A stretch of 64,000 bases of DNA, taken from the NCBI RefSeq assembly GCF_019320115.1, contig NC_089581.1, positions 96,195,316-96,259,315 on the forward strand, read 5' to 3'. The stretch is from Miscanthus floridulus (lineage: Eukaryota > Streptophyta > Magnoliopsida > Poales > Poaceae). The notes below the pieces were generated by a model. That model ran no database searches and was not told the origin of the DNA. It saw only the letters and a program-made list of their open reading frames with translations. A program made the position numbers and the translations under genes. Positions 44,561-56,062 of this stretch are shown piece after piece. Position 1 is the stretch's first letter. Each line of letters begins with the position of its first letter.

Positions 44561-45504
44561 GTGATGCTTTGAGGCTCTCCAAAGCCTATTGTGCTTCCTC
44601 AGTGCAGACAAAAGTGCCCGTCTTTTTGAGAAGTTTGTAGAGGGGCATCCCCCATTTGCTGAGCTAGGAGACGAATCAGCTTAGGGCGGCCAAACAGCCA
44701 GTGAGCCTCTATATGCCCTTGACATTGCGTATAGGGCTCATGTTGGAGATGACCATGATTTTTTTAGGGTTGGCCTCAATGCCACACTCGAACATGATGT
44801 ACCCAAGTAGCTTCCCCTTCGGAACCTCAAAAACACATTTTTTGAGATTCAATTTAATGTTGAACCTTCGGAGGTTCGTGAACATTGCAGCCAAGTTTGT
44901 GATCAGGTTGCAAGCTTGAGCTATTTTGACCACTATGTCATCAACATAGATGGTGATTGTTGGTTTTGGCCGCTCGACTTGATCAGGCTAATCGAGTAGG
45001 TCGATTTAATTGGCAAAGCACTGCCGCATGCAACGTTGATAGGTGGCGCCAGCATTCTTTAGACCGAAAGGCATGGTTATGTAATAGTATGAACCATATG
45101 GGGTGATGAACAAAGTCATGAGCTGGTCAAACTCTTTCATCGTGATCTGGTGATAGCCTGAGTAGGCATCCAGAAAGGAGAGGATTTCGCATCCTGAGGT
45201 GGAGTCGACTATCTAGTCTATGCATGGTAAAGGAAATTGGTCCTTCGAACACACCTTATTGGGGCTAGTATAATTAACGCACATTCTCCATTTCCTGGTC
45301 TTCTTTTTAACAAGAATAGGATTGGCAAGCTAGTCGGAGTGGTATGCCTCCTTGACGAATCCGACTGCCTAGGAGTTTGGCGACCTCCTCGCCTATGGCC
45401 CTACGCCTCTCGTCGTCAAAGCGATGCAGGCATTGTTTGGTGGGCTTCGAGCCTAGGACAAGGCATAGTGCATGCTCAGTGACCTCCCACGGTATGCCTA
45501 GCAT
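44561..45504 (-). pseudogene. Reverse transcriptase of the outer element
   Basis: From MLGIPWEVTEHALCLVLGSK (45504) through FDDERRRAIGEEVAKLLGS, the SGYHQITMKEF region, ITPYGSYYYITMPFGLKNAG and IYVDDIVVKIA (YVDD at 44937-44948) to KKIMVISNMSPIRNVKGI and LTGCLAALSRFVS. Stops and shifts at several points, for instance near 45000 and 45300. Confidence 0.88.
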
Positions 45505-45667
45505 GTCAGAAGGTTTCCATGTGAAGACATCAGCGATTGGTGTGTAGAAAGTTGGCGAGCTTGCATTCCTATTTGGTAGGGAGCTAGGGTCCCGATCCGC
45601 ACCATCTTGGTAGGGTCAGTGGGGTCGATCCCCACCACCTTAGTTTCCTCAAGTGGGTAGAAGGCAG

Positions 45668-46357
45668 TCAAGGAGGTTGGCTTGTTGTAGTCCTAGGACT
45701 ACTAGGGTCGACAACTCCCCAAGCCATGGGAGCTCGGACAAGTTGATGACTGGCAGTGGTGAGCTCGTAATGCTCGTAGTCGCACGTGTAGGCGTGCGAA
45801 AAGGTGCTACCCACAATGATGATGTCGTTTGGTCCTGGCATCTTCAACTTCAGGTAGGTGTAGTTAGGGGACTGCCATGAACTTGGCGTAGCATGGTCAC
45901 CCCAAGATGGCGTGGTAAGACCTTGGGAAGTCCACCACCTCGAAGGTAAGTACCTCTGAGTAGAAGTTGGCTCGGTCGCCAAACATGACAGGAAGGTCAA
46001 TCTACCCGAAGCAGGTATGCCTATGTCCCTAGGATCACGCCATCTAAGGGAGAGCTCACTTGGCGGAGCTTCGACCAGGGGATATGCATGGCGTTGAGGG
46101 TGTCGACAGTAGAGGATGTTGAGGTCACTACCTCCGTCCATCAGCACCTTGGTGAGGTGCTTCTTGTAGATGATGGGGTCGACGATGAGTAGGTAGTGAC
46201 CTGGTCTAGTGATGCGATAAGGGTGGTCCGTCTGATCAAAGGTGATTGAAGATTTCGACCAGCGAAGGAAGGTGGGGACGGCTGTTTTCGGCGACACATG
46301 CCTCTCTCTAGCACACTTTGTGCTAGCGCTTGGAGTAGATGGCATTGGATCCCCCAA
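45668..46357 (-). pseudogene. Protease of the outer element
   Basis: Contains ITFDQTDHPYRITRPGHYLL and the active-site segment LTKVLMDGGSDLNILY (codons near 46110-46155), then a frameshifted stretch and KLKMPGPNDIIIVGSTFSHA, the usual end of the Tat protease. Between this and RT (45505-45667) only linker sequence is visible. Confidence 0.82.
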
Positions 46358-46619
46358 AGATCATGATGCATTTCTCGAGGTCAGGAAAGTCATCCCATCC
46401 TTGCCCACCATGCCTCCTTTCTTGGCTGTTGCCTCCTTGCTCTTTCCTTCTTTCGGCTCGCCGGCCTATCGCAGGAAGCACTTGAGGAGCTCACAGTCCT
46501 TATAGAGGTGCTTGATAGGGTAAACATGGTTGGTGCATAGACTATCCATAAGCTTGTTGAAGTGGTTGGGTTGGTCCTGCTAGGGGCTACTTGCCCACGT
46601 GATCGGCCACAGTGACCAA

Positions 46620-48180
46620 TGCAGAGTTGGCTAGTCAGCGCTGATCCTTCTTGTTCTTTTTGCCCCTCTATGTGGAGGGGCCCTCATCTTGACCCTCACG
46701 CTTGGCCTTGCCCTTGTCCTAGCCTCTGTTAAAGACTGCTCTGATCGCCTCCTCATGGGAGGCATGGTTCATGGCGATGTTGAGTAGGTCACGAGTGGTC
46801 TAGGGCTTCAGACAACCAAGCTTGTGAATCAAAGACTCATAGGTTGTCCCAGAGAGGAACGCACTGATGATGTTCGCATCGATGACATCAGGAAGGGAGT
46901 TGCACTGCTTCGAGAACCTACAGATGTAGTCTCGTAGGGACTCATTGGGCTCCTACTAGCAGCTCTTGAGGTCTCAGGAGTTCCCTGGGTGGACATACGT
47001 CCCCTAGAAATTCCCAACAAAGATCCTCTTGAGGTCTGACTAGTCATGGATGCTATCGTGCAGGAGGAATTCGAGCCATGCTCGAACATGTTCCCCCACG
47101 TAGATGGGGAGGTACTGAATGATGAAGTGTTCATCATCCACTCCTCTAGCTCGGTAGGCAAGCCGAAAGTCTTCGAGCCATATACCGGGGTTCATCACCC
47201 CTAGTATACTTAGCGATGTTGGTAGGTGGTCAGAAGCACTATGGGAACTGGCGCTCTCTAGATGCGTCGGCCAAAGGCCCATGGTCCTAGGACCATCCAG
47301 GCTAGGACTCTGGTCGTTGGGTCGGCAAACATGCCTGGGGTGCGTCTCATCGATCCCCTCGATGGTTCGGCTAGAGCCCATGTTGCCTGCTCCAACTGGC
47401 CGCCCGATGGACGTCATCGTCATGCCAGGCCTAACGCCGGTTGTTGATGACGCTATGAGCATCTTGGTTTGGCCCGAGGCACTCGCACATAGGTGGCCGG
47501 TGTAGAGCAGGCGCTGGGTTAGGTTGTGGCATAGCTACAGCCTCCTGTTCCGCGCTTGACGACTGTAGGGGCGAGCGGGTGGAGCGATTCATTTGGTGCA
47601 TCCCCACTCCCCTGGTGGGGAGAGAGGGCACGAGTCGATGTTGTGACATAGAGCTCTCCGCCAATTGAACGGTGGCGATTTCCACCAGTGCCTGAAGGTT
47701 CCGGTGGACCGCCTGCTCCTGGGGGTCGATAGGCTCTGGAAGGCCATGTAGAAGCATCACCGCAGCTGCGATGTTATGGTCAGCCTGAGCGAACTCTGGG
47801 GGATCATTCCCCATATCCATGATGTTGCTCTAGACCTAGCGGGCGTGACCCCAGGCGCCACTCGCCGAGTTATGTGCATGGGGCACAACGTGCTGCGCCG
47901 AGCGCATCGATGTGGGTGGTGGCTGGTTCTACCGCTTTTGTCGTATCTCCTCACCGTGCTCCTACGCACATGCGAGGGCCTCTGCATGAGGGTCCAGAGG
48001 GGTGTGGATTTGTAGAGACTCCACCACCACCGATGGCTGTCCTATAGCATCCGCCATAGCGCACTCCTAGGATAGAGGGTGGCTTGGTGCCATGATGTCG
48101 TCGATGCTGGAGCCGTTGCTCTCAACATCATCATCCATGAGGTCATGAAAAGAGGCGGGAGCAGAGCTCGCCATCCCCAT
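46620..48180 (-). pseudogene. Gag of the outer element
   Basis: Start Met at 48180 (MGMASSAPASFHDLMDDD), leader with NDPPEFAQADHNIAAAVMLL and CLGPNQDAHSVINNRR, capsid with MNPGIWLEDFRLAYRARGVD, YVGEHVRAWLEFLLHDSIHD and ESLRDYICRFSKQCNSLPDV, then a basic tail KGKAKREGQDEGPS. Retrotrans_gag pattern of the Tat lineage. Stops near 48065 and 46800 and shifts near 47160 and 47450. No CCHC knuckle seen. Confidence 0.85.
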
Positions 48181-48711
48181 GAATTCAGGGTGTGAGAGGG
48201 GGCGATGCCAGCATCCTTTGGAGCCCCCTGGCGTACGCGTCCATGGGGGACGTGAGGCCATAGGGGAACCGGTCGTATGGTGGTTGCGGCAGGGACAATG
48301 GTGTCCCTCTAGAGAGTTAGCGGAAAATATGAAAAAGTGAGTAAAGAACAATATGTATGTTACTCATAGTGGGGTTTGAGCCCAGCGTGGGCTCGGAGTG
48401 AAGCGCAGGCACCTTATCGGAGAGGTCATCGGGTGGCCTAGAGACAACGGAGGGCGCTCCTCCTCCAATGGGTGCCGGGACAAGTGCCTCCTCGTAGAGG
48501 TGAAGCACGCCGAGCCTATCGGCGATGAAGTCTAGGCTTCCAAAGAGGAAGTCCTAGGATGGCTTGAAGATAGGAGGAACCCACATCCCAAAGGTGGGAG
48601 TGCAGGAAACTCCAGCGAACCGAAGCAAGTCATATCGCTTGAGCCCGCCATGCCGAAGACGGAGGAAAGGTGGGCCATCCGATGACCAAAAGCTGTGAAC
48701 GTACGGCGTCC
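48181..48711 (-). other. Leader between primer site and gag of the outer element
   Basis: Untranslated leader of the minus-strand element. Short frames here have no recognisable product. Confidence 0.5.
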
Positions 48712-48729
48712 TCCCTATGGACGACGCCA
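48712..48729 (-). promoter_or_regulatory. Primer binding site of the outer element
   Basis: Minus strand TGGCGTCGTCCATAGGGA, two bases from the 5' LTR end. It is TGG-initial and in the right place; relatives usually read TGGCGCCGTCTGTGGGGA. I do not assign a tRNA. Confidence 0.65.
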
Positions 48730-48731
48730 AC

Positions 48732-50035
48732 TATCGGTGCGAAAAGAGTCCAGCTAGTAAATATTTGTCATTTTGTCGTACGTTGTGATCAGATGTGGCC
48801 TAACACTCAATGACATAGGGTTTATACTGGTTCAGGCGACGTGCCCTACGTCTAGTCTGAGTTGGTCGGTGACTTTATTCCTGAGCCCAGGTGCTCGAAG
48901 TTTGCTATGGGGTTACAAACAAGAGGGAGTAAGATGGGGGGTATCAGAGGTCCAGTCGTACTCCGAACCGAAGGGCCAAGAGTGACGGGAGCTCCGATGT
49001 GCGCTAAGTGTTCGAACGTATGCTCTGTCTGGCTTTAGAGTTCTTAGAGCTAAGCAGAGAGAATCGGTATCAAGTGTCTGAATCGTCTATATGAATCGAT
49101 CGTAGGTTATTCGAATCATACTCCTTTTGGAGAGAGCACATCCCTTTTATAGATGAAGGGGATGGCTTTACAAGAGAGTGAGAGAAAGAGAGTAGTGTGT
49201 GCTGCCTAGTCTTGTTGCCCACAGCCGTCGGGTACAAGGCGGTTTGTCGGCGCCCACAATACTGTTGGTTCCACCGTGTTCTTCTGGTATGGAAAATGTT
49301 GGCGCCTACCATACTATAGGTCAAATGCCTGTTGTCCACAACACTGTTGGTGTCAGGACATGTCTGGAAGGTCATAAAGTACCCTTCTGACATGACCTAA
49401 CAGTACTGTCCTGCAGGTGTACGGGGTACGGTCCTTGGTATTGCGGTTGACTGGAGCGCCCCTGCCTTACTTGCTCTATCCGTTTTCTAGGTCCTCACCG
49501 AGCGGGCATCCCCGGTCGATCGTTCCCCTAGTCGGCTCTGGCCTCCCGATCGGAGAAGGGCTATAAGCAAAGGTTCAGTGTATTCCTGGTCGAAGAAGTC
49601 GGTCGAAGTTGGAAGCGAGTGTCGTCCTCTCCTTTGCCAGGCCTTCCGGTCGAAGAGGTGGACCTAGAGTTAGAAGCAAGCGTCGTTCCTCTTCGGCTAA
49701 GCCTTCCGGTCAGAGAGGCGGGTCGGAGTCAGAAGTGAGCGTCGTTCCTCTTTGGCTAGGCCTTCCGATCGGAGAGGCGGGCCGGAGTCGGAACCAGCGC
49801 GCCGTTCCTCCTCGGCCAGGCCTTTCGATCGAAGAGGCGGGCCGGAGTTGGAAGCGAGTGCCGTTCCTCCTTGGCCAGGCCTTCCGGTCGAAGACTAGAT
49901 CGCCCTTCTGGCCTAGTGGTTAGTTTTTTGGGTCGGCCAAGGAGTTGCGCGTTGTTTGCAACGTCGTCTGCTAGGCCGAGCCTTTTTGCTGGGAAAGCAG
50001 GTCCATGAGGAACCCCTGAGTTTATGAACCCGACA
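48732..50035 (-). repeat. 5' LTR of the outer element (1.30 kb)
   Basis: Plus strand TATCGGTGCGAAAAG to GAACCCGACA, then TSD CATAG at 50036-50040. Intact relative to the left LTR, which shows where the 2.0 kb insertion entered (between TTTATTCC and TGAGCCC, 48868-48885). Confidence 0.88.
49588..49895 (-). repeat. 59-bp tandem array in the right outer LTR
   Basis: Five to six copies of the unit described for 23211-23515, with independent substitutions and one irregular unit near 49790. Confidence 0.83.
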
Positions 50036-50040
50036 CATAG
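50036..50040. repeat. Target-site duplication CATAG, right copy
   Basis: Matches 20316-20320. Confidence 0.9.
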
Positions 50041-50287
50041 AGACCCGATGTATATGTTCAGGACTCAAATAGAGCTCCTATAACCCAAGTGATATATAAG
50101 AGCAATGCTAAAAGACTCCAAAATTAGTTGATCTAACAAATTCACTATTATTAGTTAGGACCTTTATTTTTCCTCTCTAAGATGTAACGACTGGTTTTGT
50201 TTGCTACTTGTAGATATCAAGGTAAGCGGTGGTTTTAAGTTTATTTATTTTTATAAATTCAGGTTATACAGTGTTATGAAAGGCCAC
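50041..50287. other. Flanking AT-rich DNA, nothing seen
   Basis: Between the outer element's right TSD and the CACTA element; continues the sequence left of 20316 in the pre-insertion locus. No gene or repeat recognised. Confidence 0.5.
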
Positions 50288-50639
50288 ACACATTACTACA
50301 CGAACTGATTTGTAGGGGCGACTTATAACATTTTGTAGGAGCGATTTTGCTAGCCGCCCTACCACAGCATTGCTATAAATCCGATTTGTAGAGGTGGCTA
50401 TATATATATAGCTCGTCCCTACAAATCAATTTTTCAGAAATTACGAAATCAAGCCAAAAAATAGTAATTTTTCTCAGATTCGAACCTATGACTTACCCCT
50501 CGCACGTTACCCTTTTCTACTACTGCACCTCACACTCACTTATGTCCATAATAGATTTTCTTTCCCCACATATTATCTTAAACCGAGTTTAAATTGATTA
50601 TTTGAGGCTCTAAACGAATTCAAATGAAAAAGTTATCAG

Positions 50640-51290
50640 CTATAAAGTTGTATAACTTTTTGATATCTACAACTTTTATTTTGATAGTTTCTCCATCCGA
50701 GGTCGTTTTCAAATTTGAATTTCAAATTTGAAAAATTCAAATATAGTTTTCCTTTATAAGATGATTTTAAATAAAAAAGTTATAAACAATAAAGTTGTAT
50801 AACTTTTCAAGATCTACAACTTTTATTTTGGTTGTTTCTCCATCCAAGGTCATTTGAAAAAAAAACATATTTTAAATTTGAAAAATTCAAACGTAGTTTT
50901 TCCTTGATAAAATGATCTCAAATGACAAAGTTGTCAACTATAAACTTTTATAACTTTTTGAGATATACAACTTTCATTCTGGTTGTTTCTCCATCCGAAA
51001 TCGTTTGAAAAATCTAAATTTCAAATTTGAGAAATTCAAATGTAGTATTTTTACAAGATGATCTCAAATGAATAAGTTCTCAACTACAAACTTTTATAAC
51101 TTTTCGAGATCTACAACTTTCATTTTGTTCATTTTTTCATGTGACATTGTTTTATGACTTCAAAATTTGAATTTCAAAAAAATGTGAACTTCAAACAACA
51201 TTTTGAAAGAGTAAATGATTTCAACTGAAAAAGTCATCAACATAAAAGTTGTAGAACTGATCAAGATCTGCAACTTTTATTTTGGTCATT
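50640..51290. repeat. Tandem array of about 147-157 bp inside the CACTA element
   Basis: Five units anchored on GATCTACAACTTT at 50667, 50814, 50964, 51111 and 51268. Each has AAAGTTGTATAACTTTT before the anchor and TTTCTCCATCC after it. Later units are more diverged. Confidence 0.8.
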
Positions 51291-51443
51291 TCTTCATAAA
51301 TTTGTGAATAATGTTACCATCATTTTGTCGGATGAAAAAATGACCAAAATAAAGTTGTAGATCTTGATCAGTTCTACAACTTTTATGTTCATGAGTTTTT
51401 CAGCTGAAATTATTTACTGCTTTCAAAATATTGTTTGAAGTTG
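51188..51443. repeat. Large imperfect inverted repeat (arms about 108 bp)
   Basis: The left arm runs from CTTCAAACAACATTTTGAAAG to TTGGTCATTTCTTCAT; the right arm, from ATGAAAAAATGACCAAAATA to CAAAATATTGTTTGAAG, is its near-perfect reverse complement, with a loop of about 40 bases. A transcript would form a long hairpin. Confidence 0.8.
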
Positions 51444-51883
51444 CCACTTTTAAAATTTAAATTTTGAATTGATAAAACAAAGTCACATAAAAAGATGGCT
51501 CAAATAATAGCGGTAAGAACACAATAAATTGATAGAGCAAGATTTTAGAAAATTTTAGCCAAAAATCATCAAATTTGAAGTTACTATGATGGAGAAAGTC
51601 TAGTTATAAGTTTTAACCTAAGATTAAAAAGAGAAATCAGAGTTCCTCAATAATTTAAAAATAAAAATTTCAAACAACATTTTAAAGTAGTAAATTATTT
51701 CAAATGAAAAAGTTGTACACAACAAAGTTCTATAACTTTTCAAGATCTACAACTTTTATTCCGGTCATTTCTCCATCTAAGATAGTTTGAAAAAAATCAT
51801 ATGTTAATACTTAATTTTTACTGCCTATTCGTAGGGCAAAAAAAAAGAAGACGTTGCTATAAATTCTTTCTGTAGCAGTGACA

Positions 51884-52126
51884 GTGTTATAAATTTATGG
51901 TTATCCGACTTTCCAATTATAAATGTATGACACATTTTGTTTTTAAAGAAAATAAAAAATTCAGTTTTAGAAATTTAGAGAGAAATTTAAATTAGCGTCA
52001 TGAGAAATTAGCTGTCTATATAGCAAATTTCGAGTGGCTCATCTCCCGCCAGGTCTAAAAAAAGTTTTGAAGTTCCCCGCGCTCTGCTGGAGCCCGAAAG
52101 TGTTCCACGCCCCAGCGCGGTTAGGC
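51884..52126. other. AT-rich DNA, possible promoter of a gene fragment
   Basis: Contains CTGTCTATATAGC near 52012 and then a GC-rich turn. Nothing else recognised. Confidence 0.3.
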
Positions 52127-52440
52127 TTGTTCTTAAAAATTTTCACCCTAAACTATCACATCGAATCTTGCGGCATATGCATGAAGTATTAAATATAGAC
52201 GAAAAAAACTAATTACATAGTTTAGTTGGAAATCGCGAGACGAATGTTTTAAGACTAATTAGTCAATGATTAGCCATAAGTGCTACAGTAACTAACATGC
52301 GCTAATGACGAATTAATTAGGCTTAATCAATTCGTCTCGAAGTTTTCAGGCGAGTTATGTAATTAGTTTTTTTATTAGTATTCGAAAACCTCTTCCGACA
52401 TCCCCGAAATATCCAAACTATTTTCATTTCGCGAACGCAA
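52127..52440. repeat. High-copy grass MITE-like repeat
   Basis: The run AATCTTGCGGCATATGCATG, AATATAGACGAAAAAAACTA, GACTAATTAGTCAATGATTA and AGTGCTACAGTAACTAACAT is a sequence I know from many grass intergenic copies. Exact ends and superfamily are uncertain; start near GGCTTGTTCTTAAAAATTTT. Confidence 0.55.
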
Positions 52441-52445
52441 CCTTG

Positions 52446-53334
52446 CCCTCTCAAAAAAAAAAAAACTACACCGCCCCCCGCCTCGGCCCCACCCAACCCA
52501 ACCCCTAGCTAATCGCTCTCCCTCCGCCGCCCTAACCCCAACATCGACTTCTTCTCTCTCACACCGCCGCCGCCGCCCTAACCCCTGACATCGACTTCTC
52601 CTCTCTCCTCCCACCACCATCACGCCTAAGGTCCATGCGTTTGGGTGTTCGACCCTTCTCCAGTTCTAGCTCGGTGCCGCGACTCCCCAAGAGCAACTCC
52701 CGTCATCCTCCCGACTGTCGTGCTCGAAGCCCTAGGGAAGTCGTGGCTGGAAGCGACGAAGGTGACGGACCCGTCCAGCACGGTGGTGGCTGGCTAGATC
52801 CTATGGTCAGTGTCTAGATCCACGGTGCTTGGACTGAACTCTTTGTTCCCCGATGAGACTGAAATCTTTTCCTGTCCGCATCAATCCAGGTTAGGTGACG
52901 TACTTTGGTCTTGCTGTTTTGCAGGGTACAACGATAGACTGCAGTGACAGTGGAAGCTGTGGCACTTGGATCGTTTAGGTACTTGCTCTCATTAATCGAC
53001 GGCATGTGTGTGGCACTGAGAATGTTTTGGTATTATTCTTAACTTCTCCCTTATATTGCCTTCAGCTTGCACTTGCGAATTTTCTAATGTGACTAGCTTG
53101 AGTGGTAATTAGAGCTTGTTCAATTATTTTCACTTTTCAGATGCGCTGGAGTTGATGGCTCCGACGCCGGAGCTGAACGAGGAGGAGGCTGACGAGGTCC
53201 TCAGATGCCCTGGAGGCGCACGCAGTATAGATAAGATCGATTATTTTGGGCCTCTACATTCTGAATATTGTGATACAATGTATCAAAGAATTGTAGTTAA
53301 TTTGCTTACACTTCCAAAGAGTCCTATTTCATAA
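52446..53334 (+). pseudogene. Spliced gene fragment of unknown identity
   Basis: A CCGCCGCC-rich leader like a grass 5' UTR is followed by ATG at 52635 (MRLGVRPFSSSSSVPRLPKS, 60 codons). A 54-base exon-like block, GGTACAACGATAG to TTGGATCGTTTAG, sits between TTTTGCAG and GTACTTGC (52925-52978). A third block begins after CACTTTTCAG at 53141 and reads DALELMAPTPELNEEEADEV then RCPGGARSIDKIDYFGPL. I do not recognise the protein. It lies among DNA transposons, so it may be a captured or truncated gene. Confidence 0.4.
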
Positions 53335-53421
53335 TTTAGCCGAGTCAATTAGGAGTTATGCCTAGTGGATTGCTGAAATAAGCATTGCCATGACTAGAAA
53401 TGTTGTAGTTCACATTGTGTA

Positions 53422-53659
53422 CTCCCTCCGTCCCTAAATGTTTGTCGTTTTCGCTTCCTGAGAAACAACTTTGACTAAATATATATTAAAAAATATTAAT
53501 ATTTATGATACATAATTAGTATCATTGGATAGATATTTGAATCTAGTTTTTTAATAAATTTATTTGGAGATAGAAATGTTGCACGTATTTTCTATAAATC
53601 GAGTCAAAGTTATTGGCACGCAAATCAGTGGCTGATAAACTATTTAGGGACAGAGGGAG
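53422..53659. mobile_element. Stowaway-type MITE (238 bp)
   Basis: Terminal inverted repeats CTCCCTCCGTCCCTAAAT and ATTTAGGGACAGAGGGAG, flanked by TA on both sides (53420-53421, 53660-53661). This is the standard grass Stowaway structure, mobilised by Tc1/mariner transposases. Confidence 0.93.
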
Positions 53660-53689
53660 TAGTTCCTTAAAATGTGTTTGTTTGGCCTT

Positions 53690-55585
53690 ATATAGAGCTA
53701 TAGGAAAATAGATACAAAATTCACAAGGAACTTGATTAAACATGATTATCAGCCTTCCTGCTTGTCTCCTATCCTTTTCCTTAGGGCAAAGAACTTGCTT
53801 GGATTCAAGTATAGGGCTGCTCCATACAGCTGCTACTCCATTTGGTTTTCCCATCTGTTGTCATAGTATTTTAGTACCTCTTTGAGTAAATCTGGTTTGC
53901 GTTGCAAAGAATCCTTGATTGCGGCCTTTGCAACGTCCATGGCTGCCATAATCTCAGGAGCTACTGGTGTCTCATCTCCATCTGCTATCCTTAGAGCTAC
54001 AAGAAGTGGTTGTGAAGCTCTTAGGCATAATTCCTCTTTATTCCAAAATGGCATTGAAAGGATAATGTTCTCAACTCGCCGGCCTTCTTGAGTCGTAGAG
54101 AAACTGGTAGCATGCCATTCATCACTAACCACTAAATTCCTCAATCCACTCCTGTTCTTATGCAGGCTTGCCAATGTGAGAAATGAAGTGGCAAAGCGAG
54201 TTACAGCTGGCCTCACAAGATCTCCTCCAATCTTATTTCGCATTAGATCTAGAACCCTCCCATGCTTGTACATGAATCTGGTCACCTTCTGTGTCATGAT
54301 GATGCAAGTGTGGAATTCCTTGATCTTCCCAATATCCTCCAACAATAAATCCAAGCAATGGGCTACACATGGTGTCCAAAATAGATGTGGGATCCTCTCC
54401 ATTAAAAGCCTCCCTGCCGCCTTGAAGTTGGCTCCATTGTCAGTGACAATCTGCACCACGTGTTCCTTCCCAACCTTATCAATTTGCTTCTCCAAAAAGT
54501 TAGCCAACATATTCGCATTTGCTATCTCACTTGAAGCATCAACAGACCCTAGAAAGAAAGTCCCTGCTGGACTGTTAGCAAGGAAATTGATGAGATGGCG
54601 ATGGCTTGTGTCAGTCCACCCATCGGACATTATGGTGCAACCATATTCCTTCCAAGCCTCCTCATGCTTCTTCCTCAACTCCGCTGTTCTGTTCACAGCT
54701 CTTTCAAGCAGCGGAGTTCCTAACATCATGATATGATGGTGAGTGGTACCTAGGACCATATTGTCCAATTGACTCAAGCAAAACTTCCCTGCTTCTTGAA
54801 TTAATGACGTTCAATGGAATGTGATTCTCATAAAAGAAATCAGCAACATGATCATCAACAATTACTTTGGCCTCCTTATTTTTCTTTGTGCACTGCTCAA
54901 GTGTAGGTTGACTTTGCTTGGATTTGTGCCTCTCTGCAACTACTTCTGGTGACTTGCAAAGCATGGAACTCACTGACCTGGACTATTTTTGAGTTGCTGG
55001 TTTTGCTGCAGCAGATATAGTGAAAGAAGTGATGGCAGCCTGAGCAATCTTCTTCTTGGCTTGCTTAACTTTTGTTCCAGAACTTGGTACTGGTACAACT
55101 GTAGGTTCTTCTGCACCAGCAGCATCTTGTTCATCTTCATCTTCTGCAGGTACCTCCACAAGAACAATCCTTGAACTCTTTTTTAGATAAACAGCTATCT
55201 CCTTCCTAACTATTGCTGGAGTATTAGGACATTTTATTGCATCTCCATACCCACCAGCAAGGTGCTGCTTGAATCTGCATATTCCAGATGGGACTACCTT
55301 CCTGCAAAATATGCACTACACAAAGTCCTTCTTGGAAGGATTTGGCCACCACCCATACTTCCATCCTGGGTCTTGATATCTTGCCTTTCTCTTTGTGTCA
55401 ACAGCATGGGCAGCAAGATCTGGAGGTAGTTTTGCTATAGCCCTCTCAATTAGGGAAGAAATATCTTCTAGAGTAGATGAGGAAGCCATGGTAGCAGGAT
55501 CTGACCCAACTGATGAATCTAGAACACCTCCTTCAAGGTCAGGCGGATGCATGTACACTTCCACATTTGCACATCGTCGGTCCAC
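53690..55585 (-). pseudogene. hAT transposase, 3'-truncated
   Basis: The N-terminal region has ARYQDPGWKYGWWPNPSKKD and a BED zinc finger (CIFCRKVVPSGICRFKQHLA, interrupted by a TAG at 55316). The DUF659 part reads NHIPLNVINSRSREVLLESI, YGPRYHSPSYHDV, then MSDGWTDTSHRHLINFLANS, VVQIVTDNGANFKAAGRLLM, TPCVAHCLDLLLEDIGKIK. The last recognisable part is KEKDRRQAGRLIIMFN near 53740; the C-terminal dimerisation domain is missing, lost close to the Stowaway element. Stop at 55316, shifts near 54720 and 54970. Confidence 0.9.
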
Positions 55586-55689
55586 ATCTATAGAAGAACA
55601 ACTTAGGATGGACGATGGAGAGCCAGAGAATAGCAGAGGGATAATAGTACATCACAGCAAGCAACCTAGCAGTTTAGCAGAGAGCTAGA

Positions 55690-56062
55690 GAGGCTGCAAA
55701 GTGAGAGATGGGGGAGGAGGGAAGAAGATGGAGAGGGGAAAGGCACATACTGTCGTCGGAGCAGCTCAACACAAAGAACGGCGACTGGAGGCGCACGGGG
55801 AAGACTGGAGGCACGTGGAGCAGCAACCGTCACGCACAGGAGAGAAGAGAGAAAGAGCAGAGCAGCAGCAGCCAGGAGAGGAGAGGAGAGCAGCAACAGC
55901 TAGGAGAGGAGAGGAGAGCAGCAACAGCCAGGAGAGGAGAGGAGAGTAGCAGCAGCCAGGAGAGGAGACAAGAGCAGCAGCAGCCAGGAGAGGAGAAGAG
56001 AGAAAGAGCAGAGTAGCAGCAGCTGTCACGCACAGGAGAGGAGAAGAGAGAAAGAGCAGAGC
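55690..56062 (-). repeat. Purine-rich tandem repeats upstream of the hAT gene
   Basis: Repeats of AGCAGCAGCCAGGAGAGGAG with variable spacing, about 30 bases each, plus a duplicated GTCACGCACAGGAGAGGAGA block (55828 and 56024). They lie in the 5' untranslated region of the hAT transposase. Open frames on either strand here are low-complexity artefacts. Confidence 0.75.

Larger units (their letters stand above)
20321..50035 (-). mobile_element. Outer Tat-type Ty3 element, 29.7 kb with nested insertions
   Basis: A minus-strand element with LTRs 48732-50035 (5') and 20321-23650 (3', itself interrupted) and 5-bp TSDs CATAG. Right to left: primer site, gag, protease, RT, RNase H, integrase, then a convergent antisense gene on the plus strand. 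Two later insertions sit inside: a 2.0 kb LTR element in the left LTR and 12.85 kb element A in the antisense gene. Without them the element is about 14.8 kb. Coding parts have many stops and shifts. Confidence 0.9.
50291..51880. mobile_element. Non-autonomous CACTA-type element (1.59 kb)
   Basis: Left end CATTACTACACGAACTG (CACT mutated to CATT) and right end CTTTCTGTAGCAGTG, whose reverse complement begins CACTGCTACAGAAAG. TSD ACA on both sides (50288-50290, 51881-51883), the 3-bp length typical of CACTA elements. Near each end short GTAGGGGCGAC- or GACGTTGCTATAA-like subterminal boxes occur. There is no transposase; it would depend on one in trans. The interior is tandem repeats and a large hairpin. 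Confidence 0.72.

Noticed and set aside
54176..54736. 186-codon plus-strand frame
   Set aside because: Shadow of the hAT transposase, which has clear domain motifs on the minus strand.
55846..56010. Regularly spaced repeats that might suggest a CRISPR array
   Set aside because: Units are low-complexity purine repeats without unique spacers, in a plant transposon leader.
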